Origin: Clostridia bacterium
GTDB lineage: Bacteria; Bacillota; Clostridia; Oscillospirales; UBA644
DNA length: 64,000 nt
Reading direction: 5' to 3'
Assembly: GCA_017934975.1 (NCBI GenBank)
Contig: JAGBIM010000019.1
Location: forward strand, 62,001-126,000
How positions within the stretch are numbered: position 1 is the stretch's first letter; the number at the start of each line of letters is the position of its first letter. The translations under genes were made by a program, and so were the position numbers. The notes below the pieces were generated by a model. The model had not been told where the DNA came from, ran no database searches, and saw nothing but the letters and a program-made list of their open reading frames with translations. Shown here in pieces: positions 23,353 through 31,075 of this stretch.

Positions 23353-23919
23353 ATGCTGGAAATGAAACCGAAAACCGTATTTGCCGTGGGAATGCTGACC
23401 GTATTTTTCGGATACGTGGCAGGGGTTTTGACCGTTTTGTTCGCAGGGGGTGCAGGAGCGGGATACGTGGAGGATTATCTCGCCGCCTCTCCCGTGCCCC
23501 GTTGGTGGGACGCCTTCTGCAACGGCCCCGGATTCGTGCTTCTCGCCCTTTGTTGCGGGGTGTTTTTCTTCGGTTGGTTGTTGATTTTTCCCCTCGTGTA
23601 TTATAAAGCATACGGCTACGGGTATACGGCGGGACTGTTTCTGGCCTCTCTGGGCGCGAAAGGGCTGTTGCCTCTGGCGTTGTGTCTGTTCCCCGCCGCC
23701 CTGGCAGAGTGTGCAATTCTGGTTTGCGTCTGCCGCGAGGCGTTTCCGCTTTCCCTTTCTCTGTTCGTGGGATTGCGGAGGGCGGGAAAGCCCTTGGGGA
23801 CGGAAATTCGGGTTTTTCTGATGCACGGTCTGGTTTTGTTCCAATGCTCTTCTTTTGTTCTGCTCTGGGATCTGTTTTTGTCTCCGCTGATCCTTTCGGG
23901 AATCCGCGAAATGTTATAA
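23353..23919 (+). CDS. Membrane protein resembling stage II sporulation protein M
   Basis: A 188-aa protein with about five hydrophobic segments. The middle region FGWLLIFPLVYYKAYGYGYTAG, an aromatic-rich loop then helix, and a LGAKGLLPLALCLFPAALAE stretch resemble SpoIIM, which with SpoIIP and SpoIID drives engulfment during sporulation. Similarity is by pattern only and no other spoII gene is nearby. The ATG at 23353 follows GGAAGGGG; ATG 23362 is an alternative. It lies 66 bp after the glycerate-kinase terminator with no clear promoter seen. Confidence 0.55.
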   Translation: MLEMKPKTVFAVGMLTVFFGYVAGVLTVLFAGGAGAGYVEDYLAASPVPRWWDAFCNGPGFVLLALCCGVFFFGWLLIFPLVYYKAYGYGYTAGLFLASLGAKGLLPLALCLFPAALAECAILVCVCREAFPLSLSLFVGLRRAGKPLGTEIRVFLMHGLVLFQCSSFVLLWDLFLSPLILSGIREML

Positions 23920-23955
23920 AAAAGCGGCAATTCGGCAAAAAAAGCTCCGTACCCC

Positions 23956-23984
23956 TTGACAGATTTTGCGGAATTTGTTATAAT
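23956..23984 (+). promoter_or_regulatory. Consensus promoter for DUF624 gene
   Basis: Perfect TTGACA (23956-23961), 17 nt, perfect TATAAT (23979-23984). Confidence 0.93.
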
Positions 23985-24010
23985 GGGGCGTAAGAACGGA
24001 GGGTATTGTT

Positions 24011-24739
24011 TTGAGTAGAATTTTTGACTATAATAAGGAAGGCCGCGGCGTTACCCTTGCCGACGTGGAGAACGAGTCTCCCATCAAGCGGTTTTTTTCC
24101 GAATTCTTTCACCGTTTCTGGCAGTTGGTACTGCTGAACGTGCTGTATCTGATCGCCTGCGTGCCCATTATTACCATCGGTCCCGCTACGGCGGCGCTGA
24201 ATTACGTATGCCGTAATTTTACCCAAGGAAAGCCCGTTTCCTTTTTCACGGATTTCGTGGAAAAGTGCAAGGAGCATTTCAAGCAAGGGTTGGTCGTCGG
24301 GCTGATTCAGGTGATTGCCGCCGTATTGTGCGTTTCCTCATTTTTGATGTGGACCTCCGCTTCCTGGAACGTGGGGGAGACCATCCGTACCGTGGCGGTA
24401 ATCGTGATTTTCCTGGTGGGATATCTGATGTTCTTCGGATCCTTCTACCTCTATCCCATGATGGTGTCCTTTGATCTGACCGTCAAGCAGCTTTTCCGCA
24501 ACAGCTTTATCCTCGCCATGACCCAGCTTTGGCGCAACCTGGTGATCCTTGCCGTGGCTGCGGTTTTGCTGGTTCTGACCTTCCTGCTCTGGCCCGTTTC
24601 CTTCCCCGTATTTTTGTTTTTGTTCTTCTCCGTTTTGATCTTCACCGCAAACGCGCTGATTTTTCCCGTTCTCAAACGGTACGTGGCGTTGCCCGAGGAG
24701 GAAACCTCCTCTGACTCGGATCCCGAAGAGGTTCTTTGA
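24011..24739 (+). CDS. DUF624 (YesL-like) membrane protein
   Basis: A 242-aa protein with five to six predicted helices. The N-terminal soluble part leads into LNVLYLIACVPIITIGPATAALNYVCRNF, the characteristic start of the YesL/DUF624 family. Family members often sit by carbohydrate ABC transporters but are uncharacterised; no such transporter is adjacent here. It starts with TTG at 24011, 7 nt after GGAGGG. It has its own consensus promoter and is followed by a terminator, so it appears monocistronic. Confidence 0.85.
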   Translation: MSRIFDYNKEGRGVTLADVENESPIKRFFSEFFHRFWQLVLLNVLYLIACVPIITIGPATAALNYVCRNFTQGKPVSFFTDFVEKCKEHFKQGLVVGLIQVIAAVLCVSSFLMWTSASWNVGETIRTVAVIVIFLVGYLMFFGSFYLYPMMVSFDLTVKQLFRNSFILAMTQLWRNLVILAVAAVLLVLTFLLWPVSFPVFLFLFFSVLIFTANALIFPVLKRYVALPEEETSSDSDPEEVL

Positions 24740-24761
24740 TTCAAAACCGCATAAAACCCGT

Positions 24762-24797
24762 CCTCATCTCATAACTTGGGATGAGGATTATTTTTTT
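24762..24797 (+). terminator. Intrinsic terminator upstream of dacF-like gene
   Basis: CCTCATCTC (24762-24770) pairs with GGGATGAGG (24778-24786), then ATTATTTTTTT. It ends only 17 bp before the next start codon, so it could also attenuate read-through into that gene. Confidence 0.8.
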
Positions 24798-24813
24798 GAA
24801 ACGAGGTTGTTGT

Positions 24814-25986
24814 ATGAAACGGTTGACGTCGGTGTTGATTGCGGTTCTGGTTGGGCTTTTTGCGGTTTTTCCCTTTCTTGCTTCCGAAACGCGCCCCACG
24901 GTGTCCGAATCCCTTCCCGCCCAAGGGGGCGGAACGCTGAATCTGGATGCCAAGGGAGCAATTCTGATGGAAGCGGGCACGGGTACCGTTCTGTACGCGG
25001 AAGGGGCGGAAGAAAAACTCTATCCCGCCAGTGTGACCAAAATTATGACCATGCTTTTGGTTATGGAGGCGTTGGACAACGGGGTGATTTCGGAAAACGA
25101 TCTGGTGACCGCCTCGGAGCACGCCTGCTCTTACGGCGGAACGCAGATCTACCTTGAGCCCGGGGAAACCATGACGGTGCGGGATCTTCTGAAGGCCGTT
25201 TCTATTAACAGCGCCAACGACGCCGCCGCGGCTCTGGCGGAATTTGTTGCGGGGAGCGAGGGGGCTTTCGTTGCACAGATGAACGAAAAGGCGGAGGATC
25301 TTGGGATGAACAACACCAACTTCGTCAATCCCTGCGGCTTGCCCGATCCCGAGCACTATACCTGTGCTTACGACGTGGCGTTGATGACGGGGGAACTGTT
25401 GAAGCATCCGCATATTCTGGACTATACGGGGATCTGGATGGATTCTCTGCGCAACGGTTCCTTCGGTCTTGCCAACACCAACAAACTGCTCAAAACCTAT
25501 CGGGGCATGACGGGCATGAAGACGGGATATACCGACGAGGCGGGACACTGTCTTTCCGCCACGGCCACCCGGGACGGCATGACGCTGATTGCGGTGGTGC
25601 TGGGCGGGTCTACGAGCAGGGGGCGTTTTTCTTCTGCGGCTGCCTTGCTGGATTACGGATTTTCGGGCTTCACGGTGGTGACCCGTTCCGTGGGAGAGCT
25701 GTCCCCCGTCGCGGTGAAAAAGGGCGTGGCAGATTGGGTTCCCGTGCGTGCGGAAGGGTCTTTGACCTTGGTTTTGCCCAAAAATAATACCTCCGCTCTG
25801 ACTATGGAGGTCAAAACGGAGGAATTCGTGCAGGCGCCCGTGTCCGCGGGGCAGGTAGTGGGCTTTGCCCGGTTTTTGCGGGACGGCGAAGAGGTTCTTT
25901 CCGTTCCCGTGGTGGCAACGCAGGCGGTGGAAAAGGCGGGATTCTCCGAAAACCTCACGTCCATTCTGGAACAGTTATTCGGATGA
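24814..25986 (+). CDS. dacF: D-alanyl-D-alanine carboxypeptidase (PBP5/DacF type)
   Basis: A 390-aa exported serine peptidase. The signal peptide is residues 1-23. The catalytic motifs are SVTK (Ser73, Lys76), SAN (Ser133-Asn135) and KTG (Lys236), in the order of low-molecular-weight PBPs that trim the terminal D-Ala of peptidoglycan side chains. A C-terminal beta domain and an amphipathic helix (VEKAGFSENLTSILEQLFG) fit membrane anchoring as in DacF/PBP5. The ATG at 24814 is chosen over the upstream in-frame ATG 24781, which lies in the terminator. Symbol by similarity; DacB is an alternative. Confidence 0.9.
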   Translation: MKRLTSVLIAVLVGLFAVFPFLASETRPTVSESLPAQGGGTLNLDAKGAILMEAGTGTVLYAEGAEEKLYPASVTKIMTMLLVMEALDNGVISENDLVTASEHACSYGGTQIYLEPGETMTVRDLLKAVSINSANDAAAALAEFVAGSEGAFVAQMNEKAEDLGMNNTNFVNPCGLPDPEHYTCAYDVALMTGELLKHPHILDYTGIWMDSLRNGSFGLANTNKLLKTYRGMTGMKTGYTDEAGHCLSATATRDGMTLIAVVLGGSTSRGRFSSAAALLDYGFSGFTVVTRSVGELSPVAVKKGVADWVPVRAEGSLTLVLPKNNTSALTMEVKTEEFVQAPVSAGQVVGFARFLRDGEEVLSVPVVATQAVEKAGFSENLTSILEQLFG

Positions 25987-26118
25987 ACGGGGAAGGTCGG
26001 GATTTTCCGCTCCGTCTTTTGCGTAATGCTCCGCCAATCCCCGCAGGAATATGGCACCCAAAGCCACGAGTCCCATGATCAGAAAGGACGGCGCGTGTTG
26101 AATGAAAAATGAAAGCAC
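25975..26118 (-). CDS. Small single-span membrane protein
   Basis: A 47-aa protein with one hydrophobic helix (SFLIMGLVALGAIFLRGLAEHY) followed by an acidic tail. GTG at 26118 lies 8 nt after AAGGAG, which supports real translation. The 3' end overlaps the convergent carboxypeptidase gene by 12 bp. No family recognised. It lies just beyond the terminator of the alcohol dehydrogenase, so it depends on read-through or an unseen promoter. Confidence 0.5.
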   Translation of the reverse strand: MLSFFIQHAPSFLIMGLVALGAIFLRGLAEHYAKDGAENPDLPRSSE

Positions 26119-26158
26119 GGCATTTTCTCCTTTTTTCTTTAGTGTGTGAAATCGGGCG

Positions 26159-26193
26159 GAAAAAATACGGCAAAGCATTCCACTTTGCCGTAT
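26159..26193 (-). terminator. Terminator of alcohol dehydrogenase operon
   Basis: An 11-bp perfect stem, ATACGGCAAAG (26165-26175) with CTTTGCCGTAT (26183-26193), and on the minus strand a TTTTTT run. Confidence 0.9.
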
Positions 26194-26205
26194 AAAATCC
26201 GTGTT

Positions 26206-27375
26206 TCAGAAGCAATTTCGGTAGATTTCTTCCGCATCCGCAGGGGTAAGCTTGATGAAATTCCCGAAGGTTCCGTCCTTTTTCAGCATCAGGCGGTTTG
26301 CCATATAGGGAAGATCCTCTTCCTGCATGCCCAGCTCCCGCAGGGTGGAGGGCATACCGATGGAGGTGAAGAAATCCCGCCATGCCTTGATTCCCAGCGC
26401 CCCCGTTTTTTCGTCGTCCTTCTGATCTTCCACGCCGAAAATCCGCAGGGCCATTTTTGCGAAGAGCTTGGGTTTTTGGGGTAACGCCTTTTCCATCCAG
26501 GCAGGGAAGAGCACCGCCAATCCCGCGCCGTGGGTCACGTCTCGTAGGGCGGAGAGTTCGTGCTCCAGCGCGTGGGTTGCCCAGTCCTGTTCCCGTCCCA
26601 CGCCCACCACGTTGTTATGGGCCAAGGCCCCTGCCCACATGATGTTTGCACGGGCCTCGTAGCAGGTGGGGTCTGCGATGACGCGGGGCGTTTCGTGTAC
26701 CATCGTCAGGAGCAACGCCTCGCAGAGACGGTCGGTTACCTCCACGTCCTCGGTGTTGGAAAAATACCGCTCCAACACGTGGGCGATGATGTCGCTGGCT
26801 CCGCTGGCGGTCTGCCACGCAGGCAGGGTAAAGGTCAGCTCCGGGTTCAGAATGGAAAACTTGGGACGCAGACACTGCCCCGTGGTCCCCCGTTTGACCA
26901 TGGTTTTTTCGTTGGTAATCACCGTGTTGTGAGAGGATTCGCTTCCTGCGGCGGGAATGGTCAGTACCGTCCCCACGGGCAGGGATTTGGGAACGGGGGT
27001 CTTGGTTTCCCAATATTGCCAGAAATCCCCTTCAATAAAGACGCCCGCGGCAATGGCTTTTGCCGAGTCGATGACGCTTCCTCCTCCCACGGCAAGAATG
27101 AAATCCACCTCTTCTTTGCGGCAAAGGTCGATTCCTTCATACACAAGGCCGCTTCTCGGATTGGGCTTTACGCCGCCCAGCTCCACGAAGGGAAGTCCTT
27201 CCTCTTCCAGGGATTTGCGTACGCGGGACAGAAGGCCGCTTCTTTCCGCGCTTGCGCCGCCGTAGTGGATCAAAATTTTGTTTCCGCCGAATTGACGGAC
27301 CAATTTGCCCGCCTGCGCTTCGGTTCCTTTTCCGAAGACGAAGTGGGTGGGACTGCAAAATTCAAAGTTCAGCAT
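26206..27375 (-). CDS. Iron-containing alcohol dehydrogenase (butanol dehydrogenase type)
   Basis: A 389-aa group III alcohol dehydrogenase. It starts MLNFEFCSPTHFVFGKG, binds NAD(P) at VGGGSVIDSAKA (~98), and has metal-ligand regions ASGASDIIAHVLE and DVTHGAGLAVLFPAW, as in BdhA/YqhD enzymes. These reduce aldehydes to alcohols with NADPH in fermentation or detoxification. It lies 15 bp after a phosphoesterase gene on the same strand; no shared function is evident. Confidence 0.93.
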   Translation of the reverse strand: MLNFEFCSPTHFVFGKGTEAQAGKLVRQFGGNKILIHYGGASAERSGLLSRVRKSLEEEGLPFVELGGVKPNPRSGLVYEGIDLCRKEEVDFILAVGGGSVIDSAKAIAAGVFIEGDFWQYWETKTPVPKSLPVGTVLTIPAAGSESSHNTVITNEKTMVKRGTTGQCLRPKFSILNPELTFTLPAWQTASGASDIIAHVLERYFSNTEDVEVTDRLCEALLLTMVHETPRVIADPTCYEARANIMWAGALAHNNVVGVGREQDWATHALEHELSALRDVTHGAGLAVLFPAWMEKALPQKPKLFAKMALRIFGVEDQKDDEKTGALGIKAWRDFFTSIGMPSTLRELGMQEEDLPYMANRLMLKKDGTFGNFIKLTPADAEEIYRNCF

Positions 27376-27390
27376 AACGATCTCCTTGCT

Positions 27391-27852
27391 TTATAGGGTT
27401 CGGATTTCTCCGTGGGGTGGTTCGTTGGGGGATAGGGTCAGAAGGGCGTAGGTGTCGGAGTCTGCCACCGAGCCGGGGTTGAGAAGCAACACGTCCCGTT
27501 GCCGCTCCAGAAGGGGGCGGTGGGTGTGCCCGAACAGGGATACGGCGCAGCCTGCCTGCAGGGCGCGATAGACCTGCAGATCCAATCCGTATTTGACCCG
27601 CGTGGTGTGTCCGTGGCAGAGGAAAATTTTGACTCCTCCCAAGGAAATCACTTTTTCTTTGGGAAGGTCGAAAAACCAATCGTTGTTTCCCGGCACGGAA
27701 CAGAAGGGCAGACGGGGAATTCTGCGCTCCAGCTCCTCCGCATCCCGAAGACAGTCTCCCAAATGAATGACCTGATCGGGCTTTTCCCGACGGATCGCTT
27801 CTTCCGCGCCGTCGATCTGCCCGTGGGTGTCCGAAAGAATGAAAATTTTCAA
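27391..27852 (-). CDS. YfcE-type metallophosphoesterase
   Basis: A 153-aa calcineurin-like phosphoesterase with all motifs of the YfcE/MJ0936 group: SDTHG, HLGDC, PGNND, LCHGHT and FGHTHRP, closing with LLNPGSV. The start is a TTG at 27852, with GGAGG 6 nt upstream; earlier in-frame codons lie in the promoter. These small enzymes hydrolyse phosphodiesters in vitro; the cellular substrate is not known. First gene of a two-gene operon with the alcohol dehydrogenase. Confidence 0.9.
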   Translation of the reverse strand: MKIFILSDTHGQIDGAEEAIRREKPDQVIHLGDCLRDAEELERRIPRLPFCSVPGNNDWFFDLPKEKVISLGGVKIFLCHGHTTRVKYGLDLQVYRALQAGCAVSLFGHTHRPLLERQRDVLLLNPGSVADSDTYALLTLSPNEPPHGEIRTL

Positions 27853-27874
27853 ATCAAGCCTCCGTTTTTCTTTT

Positions 27875-27903
27875 ATTATACATCGGATTGTCAAAAAAGT
27901 CAA
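27875..27903 (-). promoter_or_regulatory. Promoter for phosphoesterase/alcohol dehydrogenase operon
   Basis: On the minus strand: TTGACT (27903-27898), 17 nt, TATAAT (27880-27875). A weaker plus-strand promoter (TTGTCA 27888, 18 nt, TAGAAT 27912) may drive the divergent small-protein genes. Confidence 0.85.
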
Positions 27904-27955
27904 TGCCTTCATAGAATGAACCGAGAAGAAAAATCAACGAAAGGTGTGACCTTCC

Positions 27956-28213
27956 ATGTCCGATCTTCCCAACAAATCCGCCGTGGACCGTGCCGTGGCC
28001 GCCGCCCGCAACAATCTCTCCGCCGAGGACGCCGCAAAAATTCAACGTCTTGCCCAAAATCGGGACGCGCTGGAGAAAATGACCGCAGGACTGAGTCCCA
28101 AGGATTGGGCTACGGTGAATCGGGTTCTGAACGATCCCGAAATGCTCCGCAAGGTGCTGGGCTCCTCCCGCGGGAAAAACGCCCTGCACGAATTTCTCAA
28201 AAAAATGCCCTGA
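27956..28213 (+). CDS. Small helical protein, unknown (trio member 1)
   Basis: An 85-aa soluble, mostly helical protein. It begins MSDLPNKSAVDRAVAAA and contains AQNRDALEKMTAGLSPKDWATVNRVLNDPEMLRKVL, two short helices each around a Leu/Met core. No signal, membrane segment or cysteine. AAGGTG lies 9 nt upstream. It is 12 bp from the next small gene, whose N-terminus also begins MSDL. I do not recognise the family; it resembles by feel short Clostridia hypothetical proteins seen with trio member 2 (memory, unverified). Confidence 0.8.
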   Translation: MSDLPNKSAVDRAVAAARNNLSAEDAAKIQRLAQNRDALEKMTAGLSPKDWATVNRVLNDPEMLRKVLGSSRGKNALHEFLKKMP

Positions 28214-28225
28214 TAGGAGGCCTTT

Positions 28226-28546
28226 ATGTCCGATCTGTTTTCCAAGGTGTCCGAACTTCTGTCCGACCCCGAATCCGCGCAAAAGATCAAAAGTATTGCC
28301 GCTTCTCTTTCGGGAGAAGGGAGCGACCCGGCGGAGGATTCCTCCGAATCGCTTCCTCTTCCGTTGCCTGACGAGGGGGCGTCGGGAGGCGACCTTCTTC
28401 CGTCCTTCGGGGTGGCGTCCTCCCACAGTCGGGAGATCAATCTGCTCAACGCCCTGCGTCCCTATCTTCGTTCTTCCCGCGCCGAAAAGGTGGATCGGGC
28501 TTTGAAGGCCATCCGCGTCATTGACCTTCTGTCCCGCATCCGTTGA
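28226..28546 (+). CDS. Small acidic-linker protein, unknown (trio member 2)
   Basis: A 106-aa protein. An N-terminal amphipathic part (MSDLFSKVSELLSDPESAQKIKSIAASLSG) is followed by an acidic Ser/Pro-rich linker (residues ~32-60) and a basic helical C-terminus (NLLNALRPYLRSSRAEKVDRALKAIRVIDLL). AGGAGG sits 8 nt upstream. The N-terminal SDPESAQKI echoes NDPEMLRKV in member 1, so the two may share a motif. Function unknown. A terminator follows immediately. Confidence 0.8.
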   Translation: MSDLFSKVSELLSDPESAQKIKSIAASLSGEGSDPAEDSSESLPLPLPDEGASGGDLLPSFGVASSHSREINLLNALRPYLRSSRAEKVDRALKAIRVIDLLSRIR

Positions 28547-28551
28547 AAAAC

Positions 28552-28590
28552 AAGACCGTTCAAAAAAAATTGGACGGTCTTCTTTTTTTT
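28552..28590 (+). terminator. Terminator inside small-protein cluster
   Basis: A 10-bp stem (28552-28561 with 28572-28581; core AAGACCGT/ACGGTCTT), an A-rich loop and a T run to 28590. It lies just before the ribosome binding site of the third gene. Confidence 0.88.
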
Positions 28591-28604
28591 GAAAGGAGTT
28601 TTCC

Positions 28605-28886
28605 GTGTATTCTTCCGTCTCCGACGCGGAATATCAATTCCGCCGCCAAAAAGCCGAAGGGGAGGCGCGCAACGCCTACGCCCGCGCCGCTTCCAAGCCT
28701 GTTGCCGAACCCTCCCGCCCCGCTTCTTCTCCGGAAAAAAGTCCCCTCGGACGTCTGCGGGGCCTGATTTCCCAATTACAGGAGGACGACGTTCTTCTGC
28801 TCGGAATCCTGTTTCTTTTGCTCAACGATACCAAAGAGGACGATCCCCTCGTTCTCATTTTGTTGGCGGTTCTCTTTTTCTGTTGA
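28605..28886 (+). CDS. Small protein with two C-terminal hydrophobic segments (trio member 3)
   Basis: A 93-aa protein starting at GTG 28605, with AAAGGAG 7 nt upstream. The N-terminal half is polar and Ala/Ser/Pro-rich. The C-terminal third alternates acidic and hydrophobic blocks: LQEDDVLLLGILFLLLNDTKEDDPLVLILLAVLFF. That could form a membrane hairpin or an amphipathic assembly surface. No recognised family. It follows the terminator of members 1-2 by 14 bp, so it depends on read-through or a hidden promoter. Confidence 0.75.
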   Translation: MYSSVSDAEYQFRRQKAEGEARNAYARAASKPVAEPSRPASSPEKSPLGRLRGLISQLQEDDVLLLGILFLLLNDTKEDDPLVLILLAVLFFC

Positions 28887-28941
28887 TTCGGAAAAAATAG
28901 CACAAAAATCGTAAATTTCGGCAAACAAACGGGGAACACTC

Positions 28942-28970
28942 TTGTAATCCGCGTTATTATAGTGTATTAT
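28942..28970 (+). promoter_or_regulatory. Promoter for Asp23/fakA operon
   Basis: TTGTAA (28942-28947), 17 nt, TATTAT (28965-28970), inside a run of TATTATAT-like sequence (28965-28983). Alternative -10 boxes occur in the same run. Confidence 0.6.
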
Positions 28971-29030
28971 ATTATATTATAATACTTGTCTCGCCTTACG
29001 GGCGCAGACGATCTATTACGGAGGTTTGAT

Positions 29031-29381
29031 ATGCTGAAAGTGAAAAACAACCACGGGATCATTACCATTGACGATTCCGTTATTGCGGGGATCGCATCCA
29101 TCGTGGCTTCCGGCTGCTTCGGAATTGCGGAAATGAAGGCCAAGAGCGTTTCCGAACAGATCCTTGCTTTCCTGAAAAAGAACCGTAAGGATAAGGGCAT
29201 CCGTGTGTATACCCGGAACAATCGCCTTGCCATTGACGTTCATATTGCCGTTGTTTACGGGGTCAATATTCCCGCCATTACCGAGAGTATTGCACACAAA
29301 ATCACCTATTCCGTCTCCGAGTACATCGGTTTCCCCGTGGATAAGGTGAGCGTCTTTGTGGACTCCATCATCACGAAATAA
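29031..29381 (+). CDS. Asp23/Gls24 family envelope protein (YloU-like)
   Basis: A 116-aa Asp23/Gls24 protein (NNHGIITIDDSVIAGIASIVASGCFGIAEM; later IAVVYGVNIPAITESIAHKI). In Firmicutes this family sits at the membrane and is linked to envelope stress; the B. subtilis homolog YloU lies just upstream of YloV/FakA, exactly as here. The ATG at 29031 follows GGAGG by 6 nt. A longer in-frame ORF starts at 28986 but overlaps the leader. Confidence 0.9.
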   Translation: MLKVKNNHGIITIDDSVIAGIASIVASGCFGIAEMKAKSVSEQILAFLKKNRKDKGIRVYTRNNRLAIDVHIAVVYGVNIPAITESIAHKITYSVSEYIGFPVDKVSVFVDSIITK

Positions 29382-29411
29382 ACCCGAAACGAGACGAAAA
29401 GGATAAAAACT

Positions 29412-31061
29412 ATGATCTTAAACGGAACTTCTTACCGCGATATGGTGATTTCCGGGGCCAACAATCTGGCCAACGAAAAGGATAACATCAATCGTCTGAA
29501 CGTGTTCCCCGTCCCCGACGGAGACACGGGAATCAACATGAGCCTGACCATGGGAGCGGTCCGCAGTGATCTGCCTTCCTTTCAGGGCAACGTAAGCCAG
29601 TGCGCCGACAAGATTGCGGGGATGCTTCTGCGGGGTGCCCGCGGAAACTCCGGCGTAATTCTGTCCCTCTTCTTCCGCGGCATGTCCAAGGAATTCAAGG
29701 GGAAGGATACGGTGGACACTCCCGAGCTGGCCGCCGCCTTCAAACGGGGTGTGGACGCCGCCTACAAGTCGGTTATGAAGCCCACGGAGGGAACCATTCT
29801 GACCGTTATGCGCGTTTCTGCCGAGAAGGCGCTGGAAAAGGCCGAGGAATACAAGGGCCGCGTGGAAGAATTTATGCCTTACGTTCTTTCCGTTGCGGAG
29901 GATACCCTTGCCAAAACCCCCGAAATGCTGCCCGTTTTGAAGCAGGCAGGGCTGGTGGACGCCGGCGGTCGGGGTCTGGTGGTTATTTTTGAAGGGATGG
30001 TTGCTTATCTGAAGGGCAACCCCGTTCTGCTTGCCGACGGCGCCGAGAAGGAAACCGAAGCGGAAATGTCCGCCTTCGATCAGTTCAATACGGAAGATAT
30101 CGTCTATCCCTACTGCACCGAGTGCATCGTGGGCAAGGACGAAAAGTTCCTCGGTGAAGGCAAAGCCGAAAAGTTGCATCAGTTCGTCCTCAAGGCCGGC
30201 GACAGCGCCGTGTTCGTGGACGATACGGATATTATCAAGCTGCACGTGCACACCTCCGATCCCGGTAAGGTGCTGTCCGAAGCGCTGAAATACGGTTCTC
30301 TTCTGACCGTCAAGATCGAAAATATGCGGGAACAGCATTCTTCTCTTACCTCCGATGCCCCCGCGCAGGCCCCTGCCGCCGAAGCGCCCGTGGATGCGGC
30401 TCCCGAAAAGAAATACGGCTTTGTTGCCGTCGCTTCCGGGGAAGGAATGGTCTCGGTCTTCCGTGATCTGGGCGCCGACGAGATGGTGATCGGCGGACAG
30501 ACCATGAACCCCTCTACGGAGGATATGCTCAACGCCATCCGCAGAACCCCCGCCGAGAACGTGATCGTTCTTCCCAACAACAGCAACATCTACATGGTTG
30601 CCGTTCAGGCGGCTCAGCTGGTGGAGGATAAGCACGTGGAGGTGCTCCGTTCCGTTTCCCTGCCCCAGGGAATCAGCGCCATGCTGGCCTTTAATCCCGA
30701 CGTGGAAGTGGACGAGAACGTGACGACGATGAAAGAAGCCATGGCCGCGGTTTCCTCCCTGTCCATGACCTTTGCCGCCCACGACTCCACCTTCGACAAC
30801 CGTGAGATCAAGGAAAACCAGATCCTCGGTCTGGTGGAAAACAAGGTTCGCTACGTGACCGATTCCCGCGAGGAATGTATGAAGAATCTCTGCGGCGACA
30901 TCAAGGAAGCCTATTCCGTGATGCTCTTCTACGGAGAAGGGGTTTCGGAAGAGGAAGCGGAAGCCATGCAGGCTCTCATGCAGGCAGAACTGCCCGATGT
31001 GGAAATCAACCTCATTAACGGCGGTCAGCCCGTTTATTATTTCATTATTTCTGCTGAATAA
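29412..31061 (+). CDS. fakA: Fatty acid kinase catalytic subunit FakA (DAK2 domain)
   Basis: A 549-aa protein with an N-terminal DhaL/DAK2 ATP-binding domain (PVPDGDTGINMSLTM; GARGNSGVILSLFF) and a C-terminal DegV-like/FakA-C region. FakA phosphorylates exogenous fatty acids carried by FakB for phospholipid synthesis. An Ala/Pro-rich linker (APAQAPAAEAPVDAAPEK) near residue 315 separates the halves. The asp23-fakA order is conserved in Firmicutes. No FakB (DegV) gene is in the window. Confidence 0.93.
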   Translation: MILNGTSYRDMVISGANNLANEKDNINRLNVFPVPDGDTGINMSLTMGAVRSDLPSFQGNVSQCADKIAGMLLRGARGNSGVILSLFFRGMSKEFKGKDTVDTPELAAAFKRGVDAAYKSVMKPTEGTILTVMRVSAEKALEKAEEYKGRVEEFMPYVLSVAEDTLAKTPEMLPVLKQAGLVDAGGRGLVVIFEGMVAYLKGNPVLLADGAEKETEAEMSAFDQFNTEDIVYPYCTECIVGKDEKFLGEGKAEKLHQFVLKAGDSAVFVDDTDIIKLHVHTSDPGKVLSEALKYGSLLTVKIENMREQHSSLTSDAPAQAPAAEAPVDAAPEKKYGFVAVASGEGMVSVFRDLGADEMVIGGQTMNPSTEDMLNAIRRTPAENVIVLPNNSNIYMVAVQAAQLVEDKHVEVLRSVSLPQGISAMLAFNPDVEVDENVTTMKEAMAAVSSLSMTFAAHDSTFDNREIKENQILGLVENKVRYVTDSREECMKNLCGDIKEAYSVMLFYGEGVSEEEAEAMQALMQAELPDVEINLINGGQPVYYFIISAE

Positions 31062-31075
31062 AGGATTTTTCATTC

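Noticed and set aside
27499-28371. A 290-codon plus-strand frame across the divergent promoter
   Set aside because: It runs through the minus-strand phosphoesterase, the promoter and two real small genes in another frame.
29418-31073. A 551-codon minus-strand frame
   Set aside because: Antisense to fakA, with no recognisable motif.
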